Source: Desulfoluna sp942491485
GTDB lineage: Bacteria > Desulfobacterota > Desulfobacteria > Desulfobacterales > Desulfolunaceae
DNA length: 64,000 nt
Direction: 5' to 3'
Assembly (NCBI GenBank): GCA_942491485.1
Contig: CALOAX010000013.1
Coordinates: 310,001-374,000 of the forward strand
In this document: one piece after another, positions 9,249 to 17,363 of the stretch
Layout: every line of letters starts with the position of its first letter
Position numbering within the stretch: the first letter of the stretch is position 1
The notes under the pieces: generated by a model
Databases searched by the model: none
Seen by the model: only the letters and a program-made list of their open reading frames with translations
Told to the model about the DNA's origin: nothing
Translations under genes and position numbers: made by a program

Positions 9249-10628
9249 ATGAGCTATTTGGATTTTGACACCATCGCAGCCATTGCCACGCCGGTAGGGC
9301 GTGGAGGCATCGGTATCATTCGGGTCTCCGGAGAAAAAGCGGTAGAGATCGCCATGTCTTTCTTTCGTCCTGTTTCAGGCGTCAGGGAGCCCAAGAGTCA
9401 CCGTGTCTATTACGGCACATTCGTGGGTGAGAATGAGGAGGCTCTCGATGAGGTGATCCTCTTTTACATGAAGGGGCCGAAGTCGTACACCGCCGAAGAT
9501 TGTGTGGAGATTCAGTCCCACGCCAGCCCGGTGGTGATGCGTCAGATCCTTGACCTTCTCCTGGCGGCGGGGGCACGTCTTGCTGACCCGGGGGAGTTTA
9601 CCAAACGGGCTTATCTGAACGGGCGTATCAACTTGTCCCAGGCTGAAGCGGTCATTGACCTCATCAACGCACGCACCACCACCTCTCATGAAATGGCCAT
9701 TTCCATGGTCAAGGGAGAGTTGGGGGAGCGCATTGCAGGTCTGCGGGACACGCTGAAGGAGATCTCCGTTACCCTTGAGGCGATTCTTGATTTTCCCGAT
9801 GATGTGGATGAATCCATTCAGGCCGATATGATTCGCGGGAAGTTGGCAGGGGAGATGACAGAGACCCTTACCGCTTTCATTCAGAACTTCGATGACTCGG
9901 ACATTTTCCGTAATGGCATACGGGTCGTTATTGCCGGCCCCCCGAACTCTGGCAAATCCAGCCTTATGAATTATCTCTCCGGTGAGGAACGTGCCATCGT
10001 AACCTCTGTACCGGGGACCACACGGGATCTCATCGAGGAGTTTATCCATATTGACGGCATTGCCTTTCATGTTACGGATACGGCCGGCATTCGAGTCACG
10101 GATGATCCGGTGGAGAAGATCGGCATCGAGCGCACCTTGACCCGTATTGAAGCCTCCGACCTGGTGTTGTACCTGGTGGATGGCTCCGAGGGGCTCCCGT
10201 CAGAGGTACTGACACAGATCCGCAGCTACAACGATTCCCGTCAATGCATCGTGCTTGTCAACAAAGCCGATTTACCCCCTCGGGGTGTCCTCGGGGTCCT
10301 TGAAGGGGAGGGCATTGAGTGTCTGTCGGTCTCTGTGAAAACAGGGGAGGGAATCGATGCTGTAAAAGAGAAGGTGGTGGCTCGCATCCTTGACAGCCTT
10401 CCTGAGGATCGCAGTGCCCTTGTTCCCAACCGAAGGCAGGTCGAACTGGTAAGAAAGGCTTTAAATAATGTGGAAAATGCTGTAGAGGGTATAGACTCTC
10501 AGCTCTCCTTTGATGCCATTGCCATCGACATTCGTTCGGCCATGGATCTTATGGGTGAGATATTGGGCGAAGAGGTTCGTGTGGATATCCTGGACGAGAT
10601 ATTCAGTAATTTCTGTATCGGCAAATAG
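9249..10628 (+). CDS. mnmE: tRNA uridine-5-carboxymethylaminomethyl modification GTPase MnmE
   Basis: 459 residues. With MnmG it modifies the wobble uridine of tRNAs reading codons that end in A or G. An N-terminal formyl-THF-binding domain starts DTIAAIATPVGRGGIGIIRVSG. An inserted Ras-like G domain carries G1 GPPNSGKSS (~229), DTAG at ~277 and NKAD at ~337. The C-terminal helical domain ends in the invariant CIGK, whose Cys is used in catalysis. Length and ends match the family. It is separated from jag by a repeat, so it may need its own promoter. Confidence 0.97.
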   Translation: MSYLDFDTIAAIATPVGRGGIGIIRVSGEKAVEIAMSFFRPVSGVREPKSHRVYYGTFVGENEEALDEVILFYMKGPKSYTAEDCVEIQSHASPVVMRQILDLLLAAGARLADPGEFTKRAYLNGRINLSQAEAVIDLINARTTTSHEMAISMVKGELGERIAGLRDTLKEISVTLEAILDFPDDVDESIQADMIRGKLAGEMTETLTAFIQNFDDSDIFRNGIRVVIAGPPNSGKSSLMNYLSGEERAIVTSVPGTTRDLIEEFIHIDGIAFHVTDTAGIRVTDDPVEKIGIERTLTRIEASDLVLYLVDGSEGLPSEVLTQIRSYNDSRQCIVLVNKADLPPRGVLGVLEGEGIECLSVSVKTGEGIDAVKEKVVARILDSLPEDRSALVPNRRQVELVRKALNNVENAVEGIDSQLSFDAIAIDIRSAMDLMGEILGEEVRVDILDEIFSNFCIGK

Positions 10629-10655
10629 GCACGGCTCCAAGAATCGGAGCAGGGC

Positions 10656-10671
10656 TGTTTCACGTGAAACA
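10656..10671. other. parS chromosome-partition site 1
   Basis: The 16-bp perfect palindrome TGTTTCACGTGAAACA is identical to the bacterial parS consensus TGTTNCACGTGAAACA bound by ParB/Spo0J. It lies 28 bases after mnmE, an origin-proximal location. parA and parB themselves are not in the window. Confidence 0.9.
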
Positions 10672-10785
10672 ATCATCACCCGAGAAAACGAAGAGCTCAT
10701 TCCGCAGAAGGCATAGTATCGTATGCTCGAAGGCGGTCGTGGGAAGCTGTTGACAGGAAGGGTGACGACATAGATGGAGAGGCAC

Positions 10786-11436
10786 ATGGATTTAACTAAC
10801 GCATTTTCCCGCTACGAAGCATTGGTGGATCAGGTCGGTCAGGTATTCAACAAGGTGAGCACTGAGTTTACCGAAGAGGTCAAATGCAAGCCCGCCTGTG
10901 ACGATTGCTGCCATGCTCTGTTTGATCTTACCTTTGTGGAAGCGCTCTATATCAAGAGCAAGTTTGATGAGGTGTTTGCCGGGAAGGCCCGCTTTGAGAT
11001 CACCGAGTATGCGAACAAAACAGACCGCGCCCTGGCCAAGATGAAGAAAGAGGCCTACAAGCGACACGAAGCCGGTGAATCCGACACGGCGATCATCGAG
11101 GCTGTCTCCAAGATGCGCGTCAGGTGCCCGCTTTTAGGTGAGGATGGCAAATGCCAGATGTACGACTACCGTCCCATCGCCTGCCGAGTTTACGGGATTC
11201 CCACGTCAGCTGGTGGTCAGGGGCATACGTGTGGGCTTTCTGGATTTGATGAGGGCAAGGCCTACCCCACCTTGAATATGGATCTTGTGTACAACCGTCT
11301 TTACGCCATCTCAGGTGACCTGGTCCGAGAGTTGAATTCCAAGTACACCAAGATGGGACGTGTTCTGGTTCCCCTTTCCATGGCCCTTATTACCGATTAC
11401 AACGAAGAGTATCTTGGAATCGAGGTGACATCATGA
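10786..11436 (+). CDS. YkgJ-family cysteine-cluster protein
   Basis: 216 residues. It carries the CxxCxxCC-type metal-chelating pattern of this family: CKPACDDCCHALFDL (~34-48), CPLLGEDGKCQMYDYRPIACRVYG (~115-140 region) and a later CGLSGF, likely binding Zn or an Fe-S cluster. An ATG four codons upstream (10774) is also in frame, but GGAGAGG immediately before 10786 makes the inner ATG the better start. It overlaps the next gene by ATGA, so the two are translationally coupled. No specific reaction is known for the family. Confidence 0.75.
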   Translation: MDLTNAFSRYEALVDQVGQVFNKVSTEFTEEVKCKPACDDCCHALFDLTFVEALYIKSKFDEVFAGKARFEITEYANKTDRALAKMKKEAYKRHEAGESDTAIIEAVSKMRVRCPLLGEDGKCQMYDYRPIACRVYGIPTSAGGQGHTCGLSGFDEGKAYPTLNMDLVYNRLYAISGDLVRELNSKYTKMGRVLVPLSMALITDYNEEYLGIEVTS

Positions 11437-11813
11437 GCACTGTAGGAATGACCCACAACGAGTTTACCGATGACGAGGTGGAGGCCAAGAAGAAGGCGAT
11501 CTTCGATGCCATGGGCAAGCGTGGGCAGAAGTGGATCATGAAGCAGGGGTATGATGAGTGGAACCCCTTTGGTGACCCCAAAGACCCCCTTGATATTCGT
11601 GTGGATGGTTCTGAACGCACCGTGGATCAATTGATCCGTGAGTTCCTGGCAGATGCCGGACCGGAAGATCCGTCAAATCAGTACAGCCAGACCGTCATGG
11701 AAATGGCCATGGGCATCATGAACAACACAGACAAGGCGCGTGCAGCCTTTGAATTTGTTCACTGGTACAATGAGCTGCTGAAGAAAGAAGGGAAAACCCT
11801 TAGCTTTGGTTAG
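11433..11813 (+). CDS. Conserved-looking small protein of unknown function
   Basis: A 126-residue soluble, charged protein that I do not recognise. It starts on an ATG overlapping the stop of the YkgJ-type gene (ATGA), so it is in the same operon. Visible features: an acidic/lysine-rich start (TDDEVEAKKKAIFDAMGKRGQKWIMKQG), a WNPFGDPKDPLDIR segment, and a C-terminal helical region (MEMAMGIMNNTDKARAAFEFVHWYNELLKKEG). No cysteines, membrane segments or signal peptide. Coupling suggests a partner of the Cys-cluster protein. Confidence 0.7.
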   Translation: MSTVGMTHNEFTDDEVEAKKKAIFDAMGKRGQKWIMKQGYDEWNPFGDPKDPLDIRVDGSERTVDQLIREFLADAGPEDPSNQYSQTVMEMAMGIMNNTDKARAAFEFVHWYNELLKKEGKTLSFG

Positions 11814-11825
11814 TTGTTGAATAGA

Positions 11826-12010
11826 GCCTCCGGCAGCCCTGCCGGGGGCTAAGCTTTTGTCTGATCTGAAAGCGTGGGTTTAACATACAGGTTCTGAAAG
11901 AACGCCCTGCATCAGTTCCGCACGAAAGGCGGATGTGATCTGACTCAGGGAACGAGGGCCATGGCCCATCCGCACCCTGCTTTATAGGTGGCACACCTTG
12001 CCGCAGAGGC
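11826..12010. repeat. Degenerate modular repeat, modules B + C
   Basis: Begins GCCTCCGGCAGCCCTGCC and ends GCCGCAGAGGC. It retains the GCCGGGGGC stem of module B, and the reverse of module C (GGAACGAGGG, GGCACACCTTG), but with many substitutions, so it is an old copy. It fills the gap before the PrmA-like gene. Confidence 0.65.
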
Positions 12011-12046
12011 TTTTTTTAACGTTCCTGTCTTCACAAAAGGTAGTCC

Positions 12047-12841
12047 ATGGGTTCATCATCCGTTCAAGCATTTTTACTGGACACAGTCCATGGGAGCACC
12101 CGTTCCCTTACCCCCACCGAAATTATCTCTGAACTTACCCGAGAGCACGGGGTGACACGACGTGACGCCAAGGCATGCCTGACTCTCAGTGTGGCAGAGA
12201 ACCAGCTTACCTACAGGCAGGTGTTGGGGCGTACCGTGGTGGTTCCATCGTTAAATCGCTATTATGATCTTGCACCAGGCGTGGTCTTGTGCCCGCCCCA
12301 CCTTCCTTCCCATCCCGAAAAAGCCCACTGCATCACCATGAAAGAGGGGATCAGTTTTGGCAACGGGACCCATCCCACGACACGGCTGTGTGCTGAGTTG
12401 ATGATGGCTTCCTCCGGTACTTTTGGGGGATGCAACAGGGCCCTTGATCTTGGAACGGGAACCGGTGTTCTTTCCCTTCTGGCGGTCAAGTTAGGGGTTG
12501 CCCATGTCGATGCCACTGAAATTGATCCCATCGCCCTTCATGATGCCCGAGAAAACACACGTTTGAATGAATGCATTTCTCGGGTTGAACTTCACCATGC
12601 CGATGCCTTTTTGGCGTCTGAACGTTACCAGTTGGTGATGGCCAACCTGCGGTACCCGACCCTGGTCTCTCTTCAGGATGAGATAAACAGGTGGACCGAT
12701 CCATCGGCGACTCTGATTTTGTCAGGGATCAAAGAGGGGGAGGAGGAGAGGGTTTTTTCTGTCTATGGGCAGAATTTTCACCTGATATCTCAAAAAAAGA
12801 GCAAAGGATGGGTGGGATTGTCCTTTAAAAAGTCAATGTAG
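12047..12841 (+). CDS. PrmA-like class I SAM methyltransferase (paralogue)
   Basis: 264 residues. The C-terminal half is a Rossmann methyltransferase with motif I ALDLGTGTGVLSLL (~130-143), the acidic residue after beta 2 in DATEIDP, and GISFGNGTHPTTRLC, a signature shared with ribosomal protein L11 methyltransferase. The N-terminal ~80 residues (TPTEIISELTREHGVTRRDAKACL) do not resemble the PrmA N-domain and look like a winged-helix-type fold. The usual NILAE motif is replaced by MANLRYP. A second, standard PrmA is encoded at 18743, so this is probably a methyltransferase with another substrate. A terminator follows. Confidence 0.75.
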   Translation: MGSSSVQAFLLDTVHGSTRSLTPTEIISELTREHGVTRRDAKACLTLSVAENQLTYRQVLGRTVVVPSLNRYYDLAPGVVLCPPHLPSHPEKAHCITMKEGISFGNGTHPTTRLCAELMMASSGTFGGCNRALDLGTGTGVLSLLAVKLGVAHVDATEIDPIALHDARENTRLNECISRVELHHADAFLASERYQLVMANLRYPTLVSLQDEINRWTDPSATLILSGIKEGEEERVFSVYGQNFHLISQKKSKGWVGLSFKKSM

Positions 12842-12900
12842 CATTAAAGCTGGATAAATTTAAAAAATTTAAAAAAAATGAAGTATTCAGGTTGTGATAT

Positions 12901-12940
12901 AAAAACCCCCAAGATCGTTCGATTTTGGGGGTTTTCTTTT
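12901..12940 (+). terminator. Rho-independent terminator after the PrmA-like gene
   Basis: AAAAACCCCCAA pairs with TTGGGGGTTTT around a short loop, then CTTTT. It is 60 bases past the stop codon and is symmetrical enough to act in both directions. Confidence 0.85.
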
Positions 12941-13021
12941 TATAATACCGTAATTGTTGGGTTTATATGGGGCTTTTTTGAGGTTTTTACGGGGGGTGGG
13001 TTGTTTTTATCAGAAAAACTG

Positions 13022-13037
13022 TGTTCCACGTGAAACA
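13022..13037. other. parS chromosome-partition site 2
   Basis: TGTTCCACGTGAAACA matches the parS consensus TGTTNCACGTGAAACA at every defined position. It lies 2.37 kb from the first parS, in the gap between a converging methyltransferase gene and a dksA-like gene. The rest of 12941-13217 shows no gene. Confidence 0.88.
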
Positions 13038-13176
13038 ATGCCATTGGGACACTCTTGGGATCGCATGTGGGTCGTCTCGTTGTGGAGAGGGTAGTGTGTA
13101 AATCATCAGCATCGGGTTTGTGGGATGCTACATCGTACCCGCCATTGATGTATGAATGATCAGATCCTGAAAAACC

Positions 13177-13223
13177 AGTTGGCCCAACGTTTCAAAAAAT
13201 TGGTCCCCGGAGCAGGTTCACGG
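13177..13223. repeat. Degenerate module B copy downstream of the dksA-like gene
   Basis: The stretch around CAACGTTTCAAAAAATTGG followed by CCCCGG aligns with module B (CAAACTTTTCAAAAGTTTGG, CCCCCGG) with several mismatches. It overlaps the last codons of the dksA-like gene, which suggests an old insertion at a stop codon. Confidence 0.4.
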
Positions 13224-13565
13224 CTCAAACGATGAGGCGCAGGCCACGCAATGGGTGGCTTCAGGGATTAATTTCAGACGGGCCATGGGAATGGGTTCCT
13301 CGCACGCCACACAATAGCCGTACTCATCGTCCTCCACCATCTCGAGGGCTTGCTCCAGTCGGCGTATACGAGCTTTGCGTGCGCGAGCTGACGCTTCCCC
13401 TATGTGACGGGACTGCATGGCCTCAACACGGGATATCCGTCCTATGGCACTGTCAGGCGTCACCGCGGGTTTGGTCTCACCCTCAGTGGCGGCGAGTTCC
13501 TCTTTCAGGGTTGCAAGTTCGGATGTAAGCAGCTGTTTCAGTTCCTGGCGTTGTTGAGGTGTCAC
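13218..13565 (-). CDS. DksA/TraR-type zinc-finger protein
   Basis: 115 residues. A predicted coiled-coil N-terminus (MTPQQRQELKQLLTSELATLKEEL) leads to a C4 zinc finger, YGYCVACEEPIPMARLKLIP then CVAC, near the C-terminus. This is the layout of DksA-like proteins that insert into the RNA polymerase secondary channel. It is shorter than E. coli DksA (151), closer to the short DksA-like paralogues. GTG start at 13565 overlaps the stop of the upstream HAD gene (GTGA), so it is translationally coupled to that gene. Confidence 0.8.
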   Translation of the reverse strand: MTPQQRQELKQLLTSELATLKEELAATEGETKPAVTPDSAIGRISRVEAMQSRHIGEASARARKARIRRLEQALEMVEDDEYGYCVACEEPIPMARLKLIPEATHCVACASSFEP

Positions 13566-14170
13566 AGAATATCAAGCTCCGTAAGGGTTTGTTTCAGGTG
13601 GTTCACCCCGCAAACGAGGTGGGCGTCGATGCCAAGGGAACGAGCAGCGTCGATATTTACAGGGGTGTCGTCAAAGAAAAGCGTTTCGTCTGGGGCGACA
13701 CCGAGTGTCTTCAGCACATGGGAAAACGAAGCACTGTCGGGTTTCATGCACCCGAGATGGTGGGAGGGAAAGTTGTAATGAAAGAGGCGGTCAATCCCTA
13801 AATTATCGCAGAGATTATGCCAGTGCAGCTCGTTGGTATTGGAGAGTGACGCTGTCAGGTATCGTCCATGGATCCCTTTCATCAACTCGTCAAATCCAGG
13901 ATAGGGGCGTGTCGTCCAACTGGTGAACGCGGCAAGAAAGGTCGGAGCATCCACGGGAAGAGAAAACTCACGGATAAAGGTATCCGCAAACGTAGTGGGA
14001 GTGATGCGACCTGTCTCGAACTCTTTTACGGACTGAGAGCGAAGCCAGAGGTTCCAGAGCTCTTGCTCTGTGTGAAGTCCCTTGGTCCACTCAAGCATCT
14101 GATCAACGCCAGACAGCTGAATAAACACGCCGCCGATATCAAAGAGAAGCAGCTTAACGTGGTCGTTCAT
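13562..14170 (-). CDS. HAD-superfamily hydrolase (HAD-IA, haloacid dehalogenase-like)
   Basis: 202 residues. It shows HAD motif I as LLLFDIGGVF (D at ~10; the second Asp position is G, as in epoxide-hydrolase/YihX-like members), motif II SLSNTNELH, the motif III Lys in CMKPDSASFSHVL, and motif IV FFDDTPVNIDAARSLG. It is closest in pattern to YihX-type sugar-phosphate phosphatases. The open frame extends 66 codons further upstream, but the ATG at 14170 has AGGAGTGACC right before it and starts at the conserved strand. It heads an operon with the DksA-like gene. Confidence 0.82.
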   Translation of the reverse strand: MNDHVKLLLFDIGGVFIQLSGVDQMLEWTKGLHTEQELWNLWLRSQSVKEFETGRITPTTFADTFIREFSLPVDAPTFLAAFTSWTTRPYPGFDELMKGIHGRYLTASLSNTNELHWHNLCDNLGIDRLFHYNFPSHHLGCMKPDSASFSHVLKTLGVAPDETLFFDDTPVNIDAARSLGIDAHLVCGVNHLKQTLTELDIL

Positions 14171-14330
14171 GGTCACTCCTCGGAAAGGGATAAAATCAAC
14201 ATGGGGATAACAACGCATAGGGTTTGCCACCCTGAAACGGTGACGTCTAAATTGGTCATCTGCCCCCACTATACCCCAAAACCCGTGCGAGTCATGGGGA
14301 GAAAAATAAAAACAGGATGTCACCGGTGGT

Positions 14331-14542
14331 GCCTCCGGTGTGTGCATTAAACAAAAACGTCGCAACACCGTTCCGGTTGCCTCCCTTTTTGGCTGTACTG
14401 GCCCGTTGGGGCCAAGCGATACCAGGGCAGGCGCATGCTCGTTGAGGCGAGTACAGATGATACATCAGCGTCTTCGAATAAATTGAAAATGATCTCAACA
14501 CCTGTTTGTCAAATATGTGGCCCCAGCAGGGCCGTCGGAGGC
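14331..14542. repeat. Degenerate modular repeat, modules A + B
   Basis: Begins GCCTCCGGTG and ends GCCGTCGGAGGC. The A half keeps TTCCGGTTGCC, but its palindrome is eroded to a short GGCCCGTTGGGGCC core. The B half reads ACACCTGTTTGTCAAA then GGCCCCAGCAGGGCC. An old copy, lying between the HAD hydrolase and helicase genes. Confidence 0.6.
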
Positions 14543-14561
14543 GACTTGAAACCGAACAGAA

Positions 14562-14606
14562 TCAAAAAAATTAAAAAAAAAGCGCCGCTTTTTAAGGCGG
14601 CGCTTG
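14562..14606 (-). terminator. Rho-independent terminator after the DEAD-box helicase
   Basis: Read on the minus strand, AAGCGCCGCC pairs with GGCGGCGCTT-type sequence and is followed by a run of nine T. It begins 17 bases after the helicase stop. Confidence 0.85.
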
Positions 14607-14622
14607 GTCTTACAGGGTAACC

Positions 14623-16983
14623 CTATTTGTCAGAGCGAGTGCTCTTGCTGTATCTGTTTCCAGGGCGCTTCCGATACTTCGGGGCGTTGGGCCTTCGCGT
14701 GTTTCGGACGGGGCGTTGCCCTTTGGGTTGCCGTTCTCGTGAAGACGCGGTCTCGGCTTTCTCTTTGGTCTGGGCCCCATGGGGTGCCGCAGTCTCTTTG
14801 GGTTCTGTTTCCTCAGGCTTAACAGGTGCCGGGGCAGCCTCAGCCACCTCTTCTGCGGGTTGCTCATCGTGCCAGGGTGACAATGGCATGGGGGCTTCCT
14901 TGGGAGAGGTTTTTCGGGTATTTCGGGGAGGGCGTTGCCTCCGCGGTTGACGACCGCGCGAAGGAGCTTTTTGGGCTTTTTCTTCGCTGTCACTGTCTTT
15001 CTGGACTGTCTCCACGGGGGCTTCGTCCTCTATAGCCTTATCAGCAACCGGAGTCTCCAGTGTGCTGTCCTCAAGGGGTTGATCTTCATACCAGGGGGAT
15101 ACTGGCATGGGAGCTTCCTTGGGTGAGGCTTTTCGAGTGTTTCGAGGGGGACGCTGTCGTCTGGGGTTTCGATTCCGGGAAGCAGCGTCATCGGTTTTAT
15201 CCTCGGTGACGGTGGCCTCCTGCTCAGTCTCCACAGGAGCCTCATCCTCAGGTGCTTCTGCAGGCATTGGCGAATCTTCTGCCTCGCCTTCTGAAGGCTG
15301 CTCATCGTGCCAGGGTGACGATGACTTCTGGGGTTTGGTCTGGCGCTGATTCCGGGCAGGTGGCATGACTTCCTGAAGGAGCTCGTTTTCGGGGTATTCA
15401 CAATCGAGTTTGTGGCCCAGGAGCTCTTCAATGGCAGGAATGTAATAGGAGTCATCCTCACAGGCGAAGCTGACCGAGGTTCCGGTGGCTCCGGCGCGGC
15501 CGGTGCGCCCGATGCGGTGCACATAGTGCTCAGCATCCTGGGGCAGGTTGTAGTTGATGACGTGGCTGATTTCGTCGATGTGAAGGCCGCGGGCGGCAAC
15601 ATCGGTGGCCACAAGAATCTGAACCTTACCGGATCGGAAATCTTCCAGGGCTCGGATCCGTTTGTTTTGGGCCACTTCACCGGAGAGGAGGTCCGCACTC
15701 ACCTTGTAACGTGTGAGCTTTTCGCAGAGACGTCGAGCCTGGTCTCGTCGGTTGGTGAAGACGAGAACCTTCGTGAGTTTCTTGGTGGTGATGAGGTTGT
15801 AGAGAAGAGGGAATTTCTCGTCGGTGGTGACAAGAAAGATCTTCTGGTCTATGGACGCGGACTCAATGGTGTCCGGTTCAATTTCTACGTTGAATGGCTC
15901 CCTTGTCCACTGATCGGCAAGACGCATCACATCACTGGTGTAGGTGGCACTGAAAAAGAGGGTCTGCCTCTGATCCTTGTGGGGGGTGGCGTAGACAATT
16001 TTGCGGATATCGGGAATAAATCCCATGTCCAGCATGCGGTCTGCTTCGTCGATGACCAGAATCTCCACCCGGGAGAGATCCACGAGTTTCTGATTTTTAA
16101 AATCGATGAGGCGTCCCGGGGTGGCCACGATGATGTCGACGGATCCGGCAACACCTTTCTTCTGTTTCTCGTAGCCGGTGCCACCGAAGAGAGAGACGAT
16201 TTTGTACGGTGTGAACTTGCAGAGAGCCAAAGCGTCTTTTTCAATCTGAAGGGCAAGTTCACGGGTGGGGGCGAGAATCAGAGCACGGGGAAAGCCTCGT
16301 TCGGGGCCTCCACGCATCGGCTTCTTCGCCAGGTGGTTGATAATGGTGATGAGAAAGGCTGCACTCTTTCCGGTACCGGTCTGGGCCTTGCCGATGGCAT
16401 CGTTGCCCTTCAGGGTTTCGGGCAGGGCTCCGGCTTGAATGGGGGTGGCGTACTGAAACCCGAGTTCGGCAATGCCTTGCATCAGCTTGATGGGAAGATC
16501 CAGATCGTGAAATCGAACCTCTCCCTCTTTCTCAGGGACCTGAAAGTCGGACAGGCTCCAGGCGGGTTTGCGGGGCTGCTTGGGAGCGGGAGTTTTCTGG
16601 GGAGCCTCTTTACGGGGGGCTGTTTCGCGTGCCGGCCGCTGAGCTTTAGGCTGTCGCTGCTCTCTTACCGGACGGCCATTTCGTGCTGGCGCCTTATCGC
16701 GCTGGGGCTTCTCATCACCGGCTGGTTTCCTGGCAGGGGATTGCTTTGAGGGTTTTCCCTTGCCACGTTGTCTGGCATCACCTCGCTGGGGCTTTCTCTC
16801 TCCAGTCTGGGCATCGGGGCTCTTTTTGTCCCTGGGGCGGCGTCGCCGCTCAGCTCGCTCTTTTCTGGCCTGTTCTTCTGCTTTTTTACGTGAGAGCTCT
16901 GCGAACGGTATGGCTGCCGATTCGTCGTCCTTGCTCGATCCTGTGACAAATTCCGCTATGCGTTTAAATAGGTTTCGTATCAA
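14623..16983 (-). CDS. DEAD-box RNA helicase with basic N-terminal and repetitive C-terminal extensions
   Basis: A 786-residue ATP-dependent RNA helicase. After a ~140-residue Lys/Arg/Pro/Gln-rich low-complexity N-terminus come the Q-motif region (FQYATPIQ, ~177-184), motif I AQTGTGKS (200-207), PTRELA, DEAD (312-315), SAT (345-347) and HRIGRTGRAG (489-498). From ~556 to the end are three imperfect 73-residue units, each starting SPW(H/Y)(D/E)(E/D)QP and alternating an acidic block with a basic RQPRRQRPPRNTRK-type block. The core is RhlB/RhlE-like. The start is TTG at 16983, with GGGAAG 10 bases upstream; no ATG fits. The tail is probably an RNA- or protein-binding disordered region. Confidence 0.9.
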   Translation of the reverse strand: MIRNLFKRIAEFVTGSSKDDESAAIPFAELSRKKAEEQARKERAERRRRPRDKKSPDAQTGERKPQRGDARQRGKGKPSKQSPARKPAGDEKPQRDKAPARNGRPVREQRQPKAQRPARETAPRKEAPQKTPAPKQPRKPAWSLSDFQVPEKEGEVRFHDLDLPIKLMQGIAELGFQYATPIQAGALPETLKGNDAIGKAQTGTGKSAAFLITIINHLAKKPMRGGPERGFPRALILAPTRELALQIEKDALALCKFTPYKIVSLFGGTGYEKQKKGVAGSVDIIVATPGRLIDFKNQKLVDLSRVEILVIDEADRMLDMGFIPDIRKIVYATPHKDQRQTLFFSATYTSDVMRLADQWTREPFNVEIEPDTIESASIDQKIFLVTTDEKFPLLYNLITTKKLTKVLVFTNRRDQARRLCEKLTRYKVSADLLSGEVAQNKRIRALEDFRSGKVQILVATDVAARGLHIDEISHVINYNLPQDAEHYVHRIGRTGRAGATGTSVSFACEDDSYYIPAIEELLGHKLDCEYPENELLQEVMPPARNQRQTKPQKSSSPWHDEQPSEGEAEDSPMPAEAPEDEAPVETEQEATVTEDKTDDAASRNRNPRRQRPPRNTRKASPKEAPMPVSPWYEDQPLEDSTLETPVADKAIEDEAPVETVQKDSDSEEKAQKAPSRGRQPRRQRPPRNTRKTSPKEAPMPLSPWHDEQPAEEVAEAAPAPVKPEETEPKETAAPHGAQTKEKAETASSRERQPKGQRPVRNTRRPNAPKYRKRPGNRYSKSTRSDK

Positions 16984-17363
16984 TCGAATTTCTTCCCAAA
17001 TCGTTTCAGTTATGTTGCATGTGATTGGTGATTGAGACCATGGGCCACGGTGCGTGAAGTTGGGGTGCGTGTGGCTCGGGGAGTCGTGCCCTGATCGTTT
17101 TAAGTGGCTCTGATCCTGATGAGTCCCATCTCATCCCGGGTCGATCGAGGGGTGCGGGTGCGGCCTGCCGGCACCACAATCGGTCGAACGGGTCTATCAG
17201 AGCAGTCATCCCGTGAAAAAAAGACGGTTTGACGCCCTGGTGCTTTATGTTACAAACAGGACATCCCGCTTTAGGATGTACCTTATATACAGGCAAGAAG
17301 CCCATTTAGGCAATATTTTTGATAAATCCTTTTAAATATAATAAATAACGGGAAACAATTCCA
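16984..17363. other. Intergenic region without recognised content
   Basis: A 380-base gap between two divergent genes (helicase to the left, radical SAM to the right), so promoters for both must lie here. The right 80 bases are AT-rich (AAATATAATAAATAACGGG), plausible for the radical SAM promoter. I see no RNA gene or dispersed repeat. Confidence 0.4.

Noticed and set aside
15412..16749. 445-codon plus-strand frame over the DEAD-box helicase
   Set aside because: All helicase motifs are on the minus strand; this is a shadow frame.
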